Both the position numbers and the translations under genes were made by a program. Positions 51,279 to 60,459 of a stretch of DNA of 64,000 nucleotides are shown here, piece after piece. The notes below the pieces were generated by a model. It saw only the letters and a program-made list of their open reading frames with translations, was not told where the DNA came from and ran no database searches. Every line of letters starts with the position of its first letter. The first letter of the stretch is position 1. Location of the stretch: assembly GCA_038900335.1 (NCBI GenBank), contig JBBMRB010000007.1, positions 1-64,000 on the forward strand, written 5' to 3'. This DNA is from Rs1 sp038900335 (GTDB lineage: Bacteria > Pseudomonadota > Gammaproteobacteria > Pseudomonadales > Balneatricaceae).

Positions 51279-51992
51279 CTAGGGTGTTAATACATTATTG
51301 CGCATTTGTTTCAAAATCCAGCGTTGGCGTTTTTTGACATAAGAGCTAGCTGGGTTTGCTCGATATTTACGTGGGTTGGGTAAAATAGCAGCAATAGCCG
51401 CGCTCTGTTGCTTTGTTAAATGCTTAGCCTGTGTATTAAACCAATGTTTGGCAGCAGCATTGGCCCCATAAACACCGTCTCCCATTTCAATACTATTGAG
51501 GTAAACTTCGAGTATTCTTTGCTTATCCCAAATAAGCTCTATCAAAATAGTGAACCAAGTTTCCAGCCCTTTACGCAGCCAACTACGCTGTGGCCACAGG
51601 AAAACATTTTTAGCGCTCTGTTGTGAAATGGTACTGGCGCCACGTAAACTAGTGCCTTCATTATTGTGAGATATAGCCGCTTTAATGGCTGCAAAATCAA
51701 AACCATAATGTTTAAAAAATTGTTGGTCTTCAGAGCTAATAACAGCGAGTTGTAGATTTTTTGAGATCAATGGTAAGCTCTGCCATTGGTGCTGTATTTT
51801 GTATTGTGATGAATTAGCTGCAGTGTCAAATGTCGCTTGTAAGTAGCGAATAGCCATTAAGGGGGTAGAGTAAACGGGTAGGTACTTATAAATAGTCACT
51901 AATAAAATACTTAGTACAAAGCAGCTAAAAGCAAACCAGGCGAGTAAATTACGAATAGGAATTAAATAACGTTTTATCTTGGGTAGCAACAT
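51279..51992 (-). CDS. mtgA: Monofunctional peptidoglycan glycosyltransferase
   Basis: Polymerises lipid II into glycan strands. A 237-residue GT51 protein with an N-terminal anchor (LLAWFAFSCFVLSILLVTI). Motifs: SSEDQQFFKHYGFDFAAI with catalytic Glu in the SEDQ-F block, GASTISQQSAKNVFLW, RKGLETWFTILIELIWDKQRILEVYLNSIEMGDGVYGANAAA and a LPNPRKYRAN tail. Convergent with the GbdR-like gene, 26 bases apart. Functional motifs look complete. Confidence 0.95.
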   Translation of the reverse strand: MLLPKIKRYLIPIRNLLAWFAFSCFVLSILLVTIYKYLPVYSTPLMAIRYLQATFDTAANSSQYKIQHQWQSLPLISKNLQLAVISSEDQQFFKHYGFDFAAIKAAISHNNEGTSLRGASTISQQSAKNVFLWPQRSWLRKGLETWFTILIELIWDKQRILEVYLNSIEMGDGVYGANAAAKHWFNTQAKHLTKQQSAAIAAILPNPRKYRANPASSYVKKRQRWILKQMRNNVLTP

Positions 51993-52296
51993 TGCGCTAT
52001 TATCTAAGGTTTTACTGTCTAGAGTAAAGGCTATTTATCTTAAATTAAAAATTAAGCGATAGCGGATAGATGATTGCAAGGTCAGTATGACATGTTAATA
52101 TATTTGTCTAGGTAACTGGTTAATTGTTATTGCTTTATTAGAATTTTAAAAAAATCTAAAATGTAGTTGTACTAAATTTGTATGTTGTAATAAGTTATAC
52201 TATTGTTAATCTAAATCATTTTTATTACGAAGATCGATTTTTTGTTAGTCACTCAATTAGTGTTCATCTATTAAAGCAGTCATTTAAGGTAGTAAT
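51993..52296. other. Divergent intergenic region, nothing recognised
   Basis: About 304 A+T-rich bases between mtgA (-) and the FIST gene (+). No clear operator, riboswitch or RNA gene. A ribosome site AAGG near 52285 serves the FIST gene. Confidence 0.45.
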
Positions 52297-53400
52297 TTGA
52301 GTCGTTTATTTGGTCGCCCGATATATAAATCTGAAGTAACCCCATTGATATTAATGGCGTTATTAGAGGATGTTATCGAACAGCAAGCTAGTGCTGTTTT
52401 TATATTATGCTGCGATGAATCTTTTGAGTATCACCCGCGCTTTGACGAAATATTAATGAGTCAGTCAATGGCAGTATTTGGCGGTATCTTTCCTAATATT
52501 ATTGTCAATAACCAAATACAAGATAAAGGGATATTAGTTATCCCTGTTTTTGAACGTGTTGAAGTCACCGTTATTTCTAAGCTTTCACTACTTGAGTCAA
52601 GCGACTACCAGCCTTCGTTAAGTATCACTAATGCCGATTCTTTTATGGTATTAGTCGATGGTTTTACGAGTAATATTGACTTGGCTTTAAGCCAGTTATT
52701 ACATCAGTTAGGTGCTGATAGCTCCGTTTTTGGTGGCGGCGTAGGTTCGTTAAGTTTGCAACAAAAACCTTGTTTGTTTACTCAGCAGGGCGTTGTGCTT
52801 GATGCAATGGTCGTTATTGCTTTTGCTCAATCGTGGCAGTTAGCAGTAGGGCACGGCTGGGAAGTATTTGCGGGGCCTTTTTTGGCTACGAAAGTTAATG
52901 GTAATCGAATAGAGCAGCTTAATTTCCAGCCTGCCAGTGATATTTATCGACAAGTAACAGGACAGTTAACGATTAATGAAGAGCAATTCTTTAGTGAAGT
53001 TAGAAGTTATCCTTTTGGTATCGAGCGTTTAGATGATGATTTTTTAGTGCGCTCGCCAATAGCAATGCTGGGCGCTCATTTGATTTGTCTAGGTTCAATA
53101 CCAGAGAATACACTAGTGTACATATTACATGGCAATGCAAAACTATTAATAGAAGCTGCCGTTTCATCTGTTGATAATACAGTAGCTGAGCAAAAATTAG
53201 AGGCGGCGGTTTTGTTTGATTGTGTGAGTCGATATCATTTTTTGCAGGATCAATACAGCGAAGAATTAACAGGAATACAGCAGTATGTAGGTGATGATGC
53301 GCTGTTTTTCGGTGCCCTTGTGTTTGGAGAAATAGCTAGCGGTTGTAGCGGAAGTATTCATTTTTATAATAAAACAGCAGTAACCGCATTATTAAAATAG
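52297..53400 (+). CDS. FIST-domain sensory protein (NosP-like)
   Basis: A 367-residue soluble protein with FIST N and FIST C domains. Blocks: FILCCDESFEYHPRFDEIL, GIFPNIIVNNQI, VLVDGFTSNIDLALSQLLHQLGADSSVFGGGVGSLS, AFAQSWQLAVGHGWEVFAGPFLATKV, YPFGIERLDDDFLVRSPI and SCSGSIHFYNKTAVTALL. Family members bind small ligands; some, named NosP, bind haem and sense NO, and others are next to histidine kinases or c-di-GMP enzymes. The start is TTG with AAGG upstream. The GGDEF-EAL gene follows by 125 bases and is its likely partner. Confidence 0.88.
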   Translation: MSRLFGRPIYKSEVTPLILMALLEDVIEQQASAVFILCCDESFEYHPRFDEILMSQSMAVFGGIFPNIIVNNQIQDKGILVIPVFERVEVTVISKLSLLESSDYQPSLSITNADSFMVLVDGFTSNIDLALSQLLHQLGADSSVFGGGVGSLSLQQKPCLFTQQGVVLDAMVVIAFAQSWQLAVGHGWEVFAGPFLATKVNGNRIEQLNFQPASDIYRQVTGQLTINEEQFFSEVRSYPFGIERLDDDFLVRSPIAMLGAHLICLGSIPENTLVYILHGNAKLLIEAAVSSVDNTVAEQKLEAAVLFDCVSRYHFLQDQYSEELTGIQQYVGDDALFFGALVFGEIASGCSGSIHFYNKTAVTALLK

Positions 53401-53525
53401 CATGAAAGTGAGCGTTGTTTAAATCGCTTATAAAGGAATGTAATTTATTGTTTGAATTATTATGGTGATTAAGGGAGTAGGTAATCACATATTACATTGA
53501 AGAATGACTATTGGAGTTTAAATCA

Positions 53526-55370
53526 TTGATAACATCAGCTAATCGTACCTTACAAATAGTCTCTATTCAGCATGAGCTAGCGATGAATATAGGTTTAGAT
53601 TTAGAGCTTAAAAAGATGCTTGTCGCATTTTTGGAAAAGGCGCAACAGCGTCTTAGTTTGAGCTGCGCTTATGTTTTTCATGAAAGTCGTGAGCAGCACT
53701 ACTCTCAACAATTTGATTTGCAGTTAAGCTTTATCAGTTTTCCACACAAAGATAATTCTTTAAAGGTGCTAGCGCATTTAGAAGAAAAAGTAGCGAGCTA
53801 TGTAGATGAGCCTGAGGGTTCATATCAGCAGCATACTATTAATGATTTATTATATTATTTTTTTCCTATTCCCTTATTTGGAGTATTGGTATTAGAGAGA
53901 AAGCATAAAGCGATAGACAACATGATTCTCTCAGCTATTAGCCCGCTATTAGATCGACTAGGCATTAGTTGTCAAGCGTGTATAGAGCATCAAAATTTAA
54001 TCTGCGAAATACAAGCACGTAAAGACATAGAAGAGCAGATGGAGAAACAGTCCTTATTAGACTCTTTGACGAAACTGCCTAATCGAGCAATGTTCAGCAT
54101 CAATGTCGAAAAAGCGTTAGTTAATGCTCGTCGAAATGCGAAGTCAGGCGCTGTGGTTTGTATCAATATTGATCGATTTAAAACCATTAACAATAGCCTT
54201 GGTCATATGATGGGAGATAGGGTGCTTAAAGCGCTCAGTAGTCGTCTGTTGGAGGTTGTTCGCAAAGGTGGCTCTTTGGCGAGAATAGCAGGTGATGAGT
54301 TTATGTTACTTGTTACTGATCTTCCGCAAGTTGAGTCAATGGCTATGACGCAGGTCAGTGCCGTGGTCGATAAAGTGATAAATTTAGCATCATTATCTTT
54401 TGATTTAGATGAAAATGATTTGCGCCTTTCGCTGAGCATGGGGATCGCTCTGTTCTCTAATAATAAAGAAGCTAGTTTAGCGCTCAATCAAGAGAGCAGC
54501 TTGCTGATGCGTAATGCAAATAGCGCTATGTGCCGAATTAAGGGGCATAGTCGTAACGGTTATTGTTTTTTTAATAAAGAGTTACAAAAACAATCGGACA
54601 AAAGAGTGCAAATAGAAAAGAATCTTAAAACGGCGATTAGCGGCCATGAGTTTGAGTTGCACTATCAGCCGTTAGTGCAAAAAAATGGCATTATTATCGC
54701 TGTGGAGGCGCTACTGCGTTGGCACAATCGCGAATTGAAATCAGTCGCTCCTGATGAATTTATACCAATAGCAGAAGAGTCAGGCTTGATTTTAGAAATT
54801 GGCAAATGGGTAATAGATGAGGCGTGCCGATTTATAGTTGAACTTGTGAAGTCTGGCAATGATGGAGCACTTAAATACATAAGTATCAATGTTAGCCCTA
54901 AACAGTTTTCACAGAGTTGTTTTGTTGAAGAGACACTGGCGGCATTAGAAAAGTATCAAGTTAACCCGCAGTGGATTCGTATCGAAATTACGGAAGGGAT
55001 GGTAATTGATGATGTTTCTAGCACTATCGACAAGATGGATAAACTCAAACAACACGGTTTGTATTGTATGCTAGATGATTTTGGTACGGGTTATTCTTCA
55101 CTGTCTTATTTACATCAATTACCGTTAAAAGCAGTGAAAATTGACCGCTGTTTCATCACCGATATTGATAGTAATCGTAAAAACCAAATTATTGTTGATT
55201 CAATTATCGATATTAGTGAGAATTTTTCGCTAGATTGTATTGTTGAAGGTTTAGAAAGAGAGCAGGAGTATCAATATTTAACCAATAAAAACATATCAGC
55301 TATTCAAGGCTATTTTTTCTATAAGCCAATGCCAGGTGAGCATTTAGTAGAAATATTGGCGGATTTGTAA
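53526..55370 (+). CDS. Cytoplasmic GGDEF-EAL c-di-GMP enzyme, FIST partner
   Basis: About 614 residues, no membrane segment. The N-terminal 170 residues form a helical/GAF-like sensory region (LDLELKKMLVAFLEKAQQRL; LLYYFFPIPLFGVLVLE). The GGDEF domain: DSLTKLPNRAMFS, NIDRFKTINNSLGHMMGD and signature AGDEF. EAL domain: VEALLRWHNR, INVSPKQF, EITEGMVIDD, DDFGTGYSSLSYLHQLPLKAVKIDRCFI, VEGLE, GYFFYKP; catalytic residues intact. I prefer the TTG at 53526 with GGAG nine bases upstream over the TTG at 53511. Ends before a hairpin at 55439. Confidence 0.9.
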   Translation: MITSANRTLQIVSIQHELAMNIGLDLELKKMLVAFLEKAQQRLSLSCAYVFHESREQHYSQQFDLQLSFISFPHKDNSLKVLAHLEEKVASYVDEPEGSYQQHTINDLLYYFFPIPLFGVLVLERKHKAIDNMILSAISPLLDRLGISCQACIEHQNLICEIQARKDIEEQMEKQSLLDSLTKLPNRAMFSINVEKALVNARRNAKSGAVVCINIDRFKTINNSLGHMMGDRVLKALSSRLLEVVRKGGSLARIAGDEFMLLVTDLPQVESMAMTQVSAVVDKVINLASLSFDLDENDLRLSLSMGIALFSNNKEASLALNQESSLLMRNANSAMCRIKGHSRNGYCFFNKELQKQSDKRVQIEKNLKTAISGHEFELHYQPLVQKNGIIIAVEALLRWHNRELKSVAPDEFIPIAEESGLILEIGKWVIDEACRFIVELVKSGNDGALKYISINVSPKQFSQSCFVEETLAALEKYQVNPQWIRIEITEGMVIDDVSSTIDKMDKLKQHGLYCMLDDFGTGYSSLSYLHQLPLKAVKIDRCFITDIDSNRKNQIIVDSIIDISENFSLDCIVEGLEREQEYQYLTNKNISAIQGYFFYKPMPGEHLVEILADL

Positions 55371-55438
55371 CAGATTTTGTTTTAGAAGCTGCTATCAGTG
55401 ATTGCTATATAAATGAGTTGCTATGAATGACTCAGTAA

Positions 55439-55474
55439 TAATGTGCGCGAACTTGTTAGCGCTCGCACACATTA
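55439..55474. terminator. Hairpin between convergent genes
   Basis: TAATGTGCGCGA and TCGCACACATTA pair except for one C-A mismatch; loop of 12. Lies between the GGDEF-EAL gene and choV, which converge. No long T tract. Confidence 0.5.
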
Positions 55475-55489
55475 ATAGTGCAGCTCACA

Positions 55490-56713
55490 TTAGCTTGCTG
55501 CAATATCTGCTTGGAAATGCTTACCTAATAAAGCGTGGTAAAAATTCTCATCATTTAATATACCTAAAACTTTATCCTGTTCGGCTAAAATAATAGGTAA
55601 CCCGGTATGGTATTTAACTTCTAACGCTCTTCTCATCGAAATATCAGCGGGTACTAGTGTCACACTATCCGTTGATAGTGATGCGATATCTTCAGCTTCT
55701 GGGCAATATTGGATATCCATAACACGACCATTTTGATTAACATTTAACAAGTGGTGTTGCTGATCAACCACTAAGTGAATGCCTTGTTTGAAATCAATAG
55801 TAACATTGAGTTCATGGCTTTGAGGATCCGCGTTTTCAAGCACATCGACTTCACTTAAAGGCGTCATTAGCGAGTGGCCTTTTAATACATTCAATGGATT
55901 AGTATGGGCGACGAAGTCTTGCACGTAAGCAGTAGCAGGTTTGAGTACAATATTTTCAGCGATATCATATTGAATGATTTTTGCCGATTCCATAATACCT
56001 ATTTTACTGCCGATTTTTAGCGCTTCATCCAGATCGTGACTGACAAAAACAATCGTTTTTTTCAGGCGACGTTGCAATTCTAAAAGCTCGTCTTGTAGCT
56101 GTGAACGTATCAGTGGATCAAGCGCTGAAAAAGGCTCATCCATCAACAGGATATCGGTATCCATGGTAAAAGCACGTGCTAAACCAACGCGTTGTTGCAT
56201 ACCGCCTGATAACTCACTAGGGAGTTTGTCAGCCCATTGTTCAAGCCCAACCATCACCAGTTGCTCATGAGCTTTTTTACGGCGCTCTTTTTTAGCAATT
56301 CCTTGCATTTCAAGGCCGAATGCAACATTGTCAATGACGTTTAGCCAAGGCATTAGTGCAAAGTTTTGAAAAACCATCGAAATACGTTTACTGCGCATAT
56401 GTAGCAATGTGGCGCTATCACAGCTGGCAACATCTACCATTTCATCGCCATCACTGACCAGTAACTTGCCGCGGCTGGTTTTATTAAGGCCGTTAATTGC
56501 TCGCAGTAAGCTTGATTTTCCAGAGCCAGATAAGCCCATCAATACACAAATCTCACCTTCTTGTATATCGATGTTGGCATTGTGCACACCAACCGTATCG
56601 CCGGTGGTTTCAATAATTTCTTGTCTGGTTTTGCCTTGATCAAGTAAAGCGAGAGATTTTGTGCTGTTGGCGCCAAAAATAACATCGACGTTTTGAATAC
56701 TAATTGCAGGCAT
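55490..56713 (-). CDS. choV: Choline/betaine ABC transporter ATP-binding protein
   Basis: A 407-residue ABC ATPase. Walker A is GLSGSGKS, signature LSGGMQQRVGLARA, Walker B LLMDEPFSALDP, switch His in VSHDLDEAL. The N-terminal extension and the GDTVGVHNANIDIQ block resemble the choline/proline-betaine type (ProV, ChoV). After the ABC domain there is a C-terminal CBS-like part (about 290-400: SLSTDSVTLVPADISMRRALEVKYHTGLPIIL), which in relatives senses osmotic strength. Two bases after the choW stop; last gene of the choline operon. Confidence 0.94.
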   Translation of the reverse strand: MPAISIQNVDVIFGANSTKSLALLDQGKTRQEIIETTGDTVGVHNANIDIQEGEICVLMGLSGSGKSSLLRAINGLNKTSRGKLLVSDGDEMVDVASCDSATLLHMRSKRISMVFQNFALMPWLNVIDNVAFGLEMQGIAKKERRKKAHEQLVMVGLEQWADKLPSELSGGMQQRVGLARAFTMDTDILLMDEPFSALDPLIRSQLQDELLELQRRLKKTIVFVSHDLDEALKIGSKIGIMESAKIIQYDIAENIVLKPATAYVQDFVAHTNPLNVLKGHSLMTPLSEVDVLENADPQSHELNVTIDFKQGIHLVVDQQHHLLNVNQNGRVMDIQYCPEAEDIASLSTDSVTLVPADISMRRALEVKYHTGLPIILAEQDKVLGILNDENFYHALLGKHFQADIAAS

Positions 56714-56715
56714 TA

Positions 56716-57561
56716 TTATCCCTCCTCTTTCGCGTTAGGTGCTTTAAAAATACGATCGAGAATTATAGCGACCAAGACAATGGCTAAACCCGCTTCAAAA
56801 CCTTGAGAGATGTTAACGGTATTCAGTGCTCTGACCACGGGCTTACCTAGGCCATCTGCACCTACTAGTGCGGCAATAACAACCATGGAAAGAGAGAGCA
56901 TAATACACTGGGTAATACCTGCCATTATGTTGGGCATGGCTGCAGGTAATTCTACTTTATAAAGTAATTTGAAAGGTGTCGCTCCAAAGGCTTTACCTGC
57001 TTCAAGTAAATCAGCTGGTACCTTGCTAATGCCTAAGTAAGTGAGGCGTATGGGAGCTGCGATAGCAAAAATAATGGTTGAAATCAGCCCAGGTACTACG
57101 CCTAAACCAAATAATACTAGGGTAGGGATCAAATAAACAAAGGTCGGTATTGTTTGCATCAGATCTAAAATAGGCCTCAACACTGTATATAGCCAAGGTT
57201 TATGAGCCGCTGCTATACCAATAGGTACACCAATAGCGATAGATATGGTGGTAGCTGTTAGCACCAGCACAAAGGTTTCTAGCATTTCTTTCCAGTAACC
57301 TAAGTTGAGAATTAATAACAGTGCGACAACAACGAAGACGACCAAAGGGATACTTCGATGAATAAGCCAAGCGATAAGAGCGGTTGCAAGTATTGGTACA
57401 AATACAGGTAACCAGACAAAAAAGTCTATGACATTCAATATTAGCCATTCAAGTGAAATGGAGATGGCGTCAAATATGAAGTCTGCATTATAAGTTAGCC
57501 AATCGACAATATCTTCCATCCAGCTGCCAATAGGTATCTTATGTTCGGTGATCCAATTCAT
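56716..57561 (-). CDS. choW: Choline/betaine ABC transporter permease
   Basis: A 281-residue membrane permease. I use ATG 57559-57561, which has AAGGA six bases upstream; the longer frame to 57648 would run through a strong hairpin at 57586-57617 and is unlikely. The sequence begins MNWITEHKIPIGSWMEDIVDWL and has six or seven membrane helices, the EAA-type loop being SKVPADLLEAGKAFGATPFKLLYKVELPAAMPNI. It forms the ring pair with ChoX and ChoV. Confidence 0.93.
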   Translation of the reverse strand: MNWITEHKIPIGSWMEDIVDWLTYNADFIFDAISISLEWLILNVIDFFVWLPVFVPILATALIAWLIHRSIPLVVFVVVALLLILNLGYWKEMLETFVLVLTATTISIAIGVPIGIAAAHKPWLYTVLRPILDLMQTIPTFVYLIPTLVLFGLGVVPGLISTIIFAIAAPIRLTYLGISKVPADLLEAGKAFGATPFKLLYKVELPAAMPNIMAGITQCIMLSLSMVVIAALVGADGLGKPVVRALNTVNISQGFEAGLAIVLVAIILDRIFKAPNAKEEG

Positions 57562-57585
57562 GATGTTCCTTGTTGATGGTGTATA

Positions 57586-57617
57586 AACCCCTTGGGATAA
57601 GAAAATCACAAGGGGTT
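57586..57617 (-). terminator. Hairpin between choX and choW
   Basis: AACCCCTTG pairs perfectly with CAAGGGGTT across a 14-base loop, followed on the minus strand by TATACACC (TTTATA). It lies after the binding-protein gene, where such hairpins commonly reduce expression of the permease relative to the binding protein. Confidence 0.65.
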
Positions 57618-57697
57618 GATCAAAATTTAAGGAAAATGACGATGACATGTCACACAGTTAAACAGTGACAAGTAAAGGTCATAATTGTAGTGCGCTA

Positions 57698-58654
57698 TTA
57701 CATGGACAAGCTTGTTTTAACTGCAGCCATAGCATCGCCACCGTCTTTAGTCGTCACGCCTTTTAACCAGGCATCTAGTACTTGAGGATTCGCTTTAAGC
57801 CATGTTTTAGCGGCGACAGCAGGTTTTTGACCATCGTCTAAGATAGCGCCCATCACTTCGTTTTCCATTTTCAGGCTAAACTCTAAGTTGCTGACCAATT
57901 GACCCATATTAGGGCACTGAGTTTGATAACCTTTGCGCACGTTTGTAAATACGCTGGCACCACCGTAGTTAGGGCCGAAGTAATCATCGCCGCCATCTAG
58001 GTATTCCATTTCAATATTAGCGTTCATCGGATGTGGAGCCCAACCTAGAAAGGCAACCCATTGTTCACGCTTAGCAGAACGGCTGACTTGCGATATCATG
58101 CCCGCTTCTGATGATTCCACTAGTTTAAAATCATTTAAATCAAAAGCATTTTTATCGATCATGTCTTGGATAAGACGGTTGCCATCATTGCCAGGTTCAA
58201 TCCCGTAGATTTTACCTTTGAACTTATCTTTATATTTAGCTAAATCAGCGAATGTTTTCACACCGCCATCAAATACATATTTAGGGACTGCTAAGGTATA
58301 TTTAGCACCAACTAAGTTCGCTCGAACTGTTTCAACGGTACCAGCGTCGCGATATTTAGCGATATCAGCTTCCATAGTCGGCATCCAGTTACCTAGGAAA
58401 ATGTCGATATCATTATTTGCTAAAGAGGTATAAGTCACAGGAACAGATAATAACTGTGTTGTCGCTTTATAACCAAGGGCATTAACTATTTCGCTAGTTA
58501 CTGCTGTGGTTGCAGTAATATCGGTCCAACCAACATCGGAAAATCTTACATTTTCACAAGAGTCAGCATAGGCAGCTGTCGCCAACAAACTCAGTGACAG
58601 TGCTGTGCCTGTCAGTAGTTTTTTAGAAAGAGATTTTTTATTTAATGTTTTCAT
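57698..58654 (-). CDS. choX: Choline/glycine-betaine-binding periplasmic protein
   Basis: A 318-residue binding protein. The signal peptide is LTGTALSLSLLATAAYA|DS. The mature part begins CENVRFSDVGWTDITATTAV, then LANNDIDIFLGNWMPTMEADI, typical of ChoX rather than ProX. The aromatic ligand box includes W in GNWMP and W in VAFLGWAPHPMN. ATG has AAAGGAAA upstream. Fifth of the six genes betI-betB-betA-choX-choW-choV, 62 bases after betA. Confidence 0.92.
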   Translation of the reverse strand: MKTLNKKSLSKKLLTGTALSLSLLATAAYADSCENVRFSDVGWTDITATTAVTSEIVNALGYKATTQLLSVPVTYTSLANNDIDIFLGNWMPTMEADIAKYRDAGTVETVRANLVGAKYTLAVPKYVFDGGVKTFADLAKYKDKFKGKIYGIEPGNDGNRLIQDMIDKNAFDLNDFKLVESSEAGMISQVSRSAKREQWVAFLGWAPHPMNANIEMEYLDGGDDYFGPNYGGASVFTNVRKGYQTQCPNMGQLVSNLEFSLKMENEVMGAILDDGQKPAVAAKTWLKANPQVLDAWLKGVTTKDGGDAMAAVKTSLSM

Positions 58655-58716
58655 GAATGTTTCCTTTTTTATAAGTTTGATTGTGGTTGGACATCGAAAA
58701 AATAGGTGTCTATTCG

Positions 58717-60459
58717 TTATACTTTCCTCTGTGGTGCATTTAAACGTTGTTGTTGCTGCCAGTTTTCATCTGTCCACACCGCAGCGTCTTCAGTAATTGC
58801 TGTTCTACCTAAGATATTATCGGCAACCTTCTCTGCAACCATAATAGTTGGTGCATTTAAATTACCGTTAGTAATGGTAGGGAAAACCGATGAGTCAACT
58901 ACTCTTAATCCAGTAATACCTCGCACAATACAGTGCTCATCTAATACCGCCATTGGGTCGTTATCTGCACCCATTTTACAAGTACATGATGGGTGATAGG
59001 CACTCTCGACATTCTCTTTTACCCATTTATCAATCGCTTCATCGCTGTCAATATCTTTGCTTGGCTGAATAACATCGCCACGGTATTGATCTAGCGCTTG
59101 TTGCTCTAATATTTCTCGGGTTAAGCGAATACAAGCGCGCCAATCGATTTTATCTTGCTCTGTTGATATATAGTTAAACAAAATATTAGGCTTGTCTTGC
59201 GCGTTATTGGACGTGATCCACACTCTGCCACGGCTCGTCGGTTTGTTTGGTCCAACATGTACTTGAAAACCATGGCCATCAACGGCTTTTTGACCATCGT
59301 AACGCATGGCTGCAGGTAGGAAGTGGTACTGTATATCTGGCCATTCTACCCCGGCATTTGAGCGAATAAAGCCACAGGATTCAAAGTGATTGGTGGCACC
59401 TAAACCGGTTTTCAAAAAGAACCACTGTGCGCCAATCAAGCCTTTGCTTACTAAATCTAGCTTGCCATTTAAGGTGATTGGTTGCTTGCAAGTGTATTGG
59501 AAATAAACTTCTAAGTGATCTTGTAAGTTTTCGCCAACACCTGGTAAATCGTGAATGAGCTCGACATTAGCTTGTTCTAGAACATCTTTAGGGCCGATGC
59601 CGGAAAGTTGTAAAAGTTGTGGTGAGCCAATTGAACCTGCACTACTAATGACTTCTTTATTGGCATACACATGTTGGGTCTGGGAGTTTTTAGTGTACTC
59701 AATCCCAACGGCATGTTTGTTCTCAATAATCACTTTGTGACAGATAACACCGCTGATTAAAGTAAAATTTTTACGATGGATAGTTCTACGTAAATAAGCA
59801 TTAGATGTAGAGGCGCGAACACCGTTTTTAACAGTCATGTGCATCGCCCCAAACCCCTCTTGCTGATAACCGTTATAATCATCAGTTTTAGGATAGCCCG
59901 CTTCAACACCGGCATCGATAAATGCTTGGTAAAGTGGGCTGGTGGTCATGTTATTACCATTGCAAGTGGCGACAGGGCCAGTACCGCCGCGATAGGTGCT
60001 ATCACCACCCATCCAAGATTCTGCTTTTTTGAAATAAGGCAGGCAGTTTTTATAACCCCAGTTATGCGCACCGTGTTCTTGCCATTGATCAAAATCTTTA
60101 GCGTGGCCTCGAACGTAAACCATACCGTTGATAGAAGAGCCGCCACCGAGTACTTTGCCTCGTGGGCAATGTAAAACACGACCATCTAAACCAGGCTCTG
60201 CTAAGGATTCAAACTGCCAGGCATATTTAGCGCTGTTCATTGGGTATGACAGTGCTGTCGGCATTTGAATGAAGATACTTTTATCTGAGCCGCCAGCCTC
60301 TAATAATAAGACAGAAAACTCACCGCTAGCACTTAATCTATCTGCTAATACACAGCCAGCAGACCCTGCTCCTATGATTATATAGTCGTAAGAATCAGCG
60401 TTTTGTTGTGCCCTAGTATCAATAGGCTGGCTTTGTTGTGCTGAGTCTAATACGGACAT
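58717..60459 (-). CDS. betA: Choline dehydrogenase
   Basis: Oxidises choline to betaine aldehyde; FAD-dependent member of the GMC oxidoreductase family. 580 residues. FAD-binding N-terminus YDYIIIGAGSAGCVLADRLS; GMC signature 1 GRVLHCPRGKVLGGGSSINGMVYVRG; a second SAGSIGSPQLLQLSGIG. The active-site His and Asn lie in SAYHPSCTCKMG and TNGNLNAPTIM. Membrane associated in relatives. It overlaps betB by 13 bases. Confidence 0.95.
   Translation of the reverse strand: MSVLDSAQQSQPIDTRAQQNADSYDYIIIGAGSAGCVLADRLSASGEFSVLLLEAGGSDKSIFIQMPTALSYPMNSAKYAWQFESLAEPGLDGRVLHCPRGKVLGGGSSINGMVYVRGHAKDFDQWQEHGAHNWGYKNCLPYFKKAESWMGGDSTYRGGTGPVATCNGNNMTTSPLYQAFIDAGVEAGYPKTDDYNGYQQEGFGAMHMTVKNGVRASTSNAYLRRTIHRKNFTLISGVICHKVIIENKHAVGIEYTKNSQTQHVYANKEVISSAGSIGSPQLLQLSGIGPKDVLEQANVELIHDLPGVGENLQDHLEVYFQYTCKQPITLNGKLDLVSKGLIGAQWFFLKTGLGATNHFESCGFIRSNAGVEWPDIQYHFLPAAMRYDGQKAVDGHGFQVHVGPNKPTSRGRVWITSNNAQDKPNILFNYISTEQDKIDWRACIRLTREILEQQALDQYRGDVIQPSKDIDSDEAIDKWVKENVESAYHPSCTCKMGADNDPMAVLDEHCIVRGITGLRVVDSSVFPTITNGNLNAPTIMVAEKVADNILGRTAITEDAAVWTDENWQQQQRLNAPQRKV

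Noticed and set aside
57562..57648. N-terminal extension of choW
   Set aside because: No ribosome site, crosses a perfect hairpin; the ATG at 57561 has AAGGA at ideal spacing.
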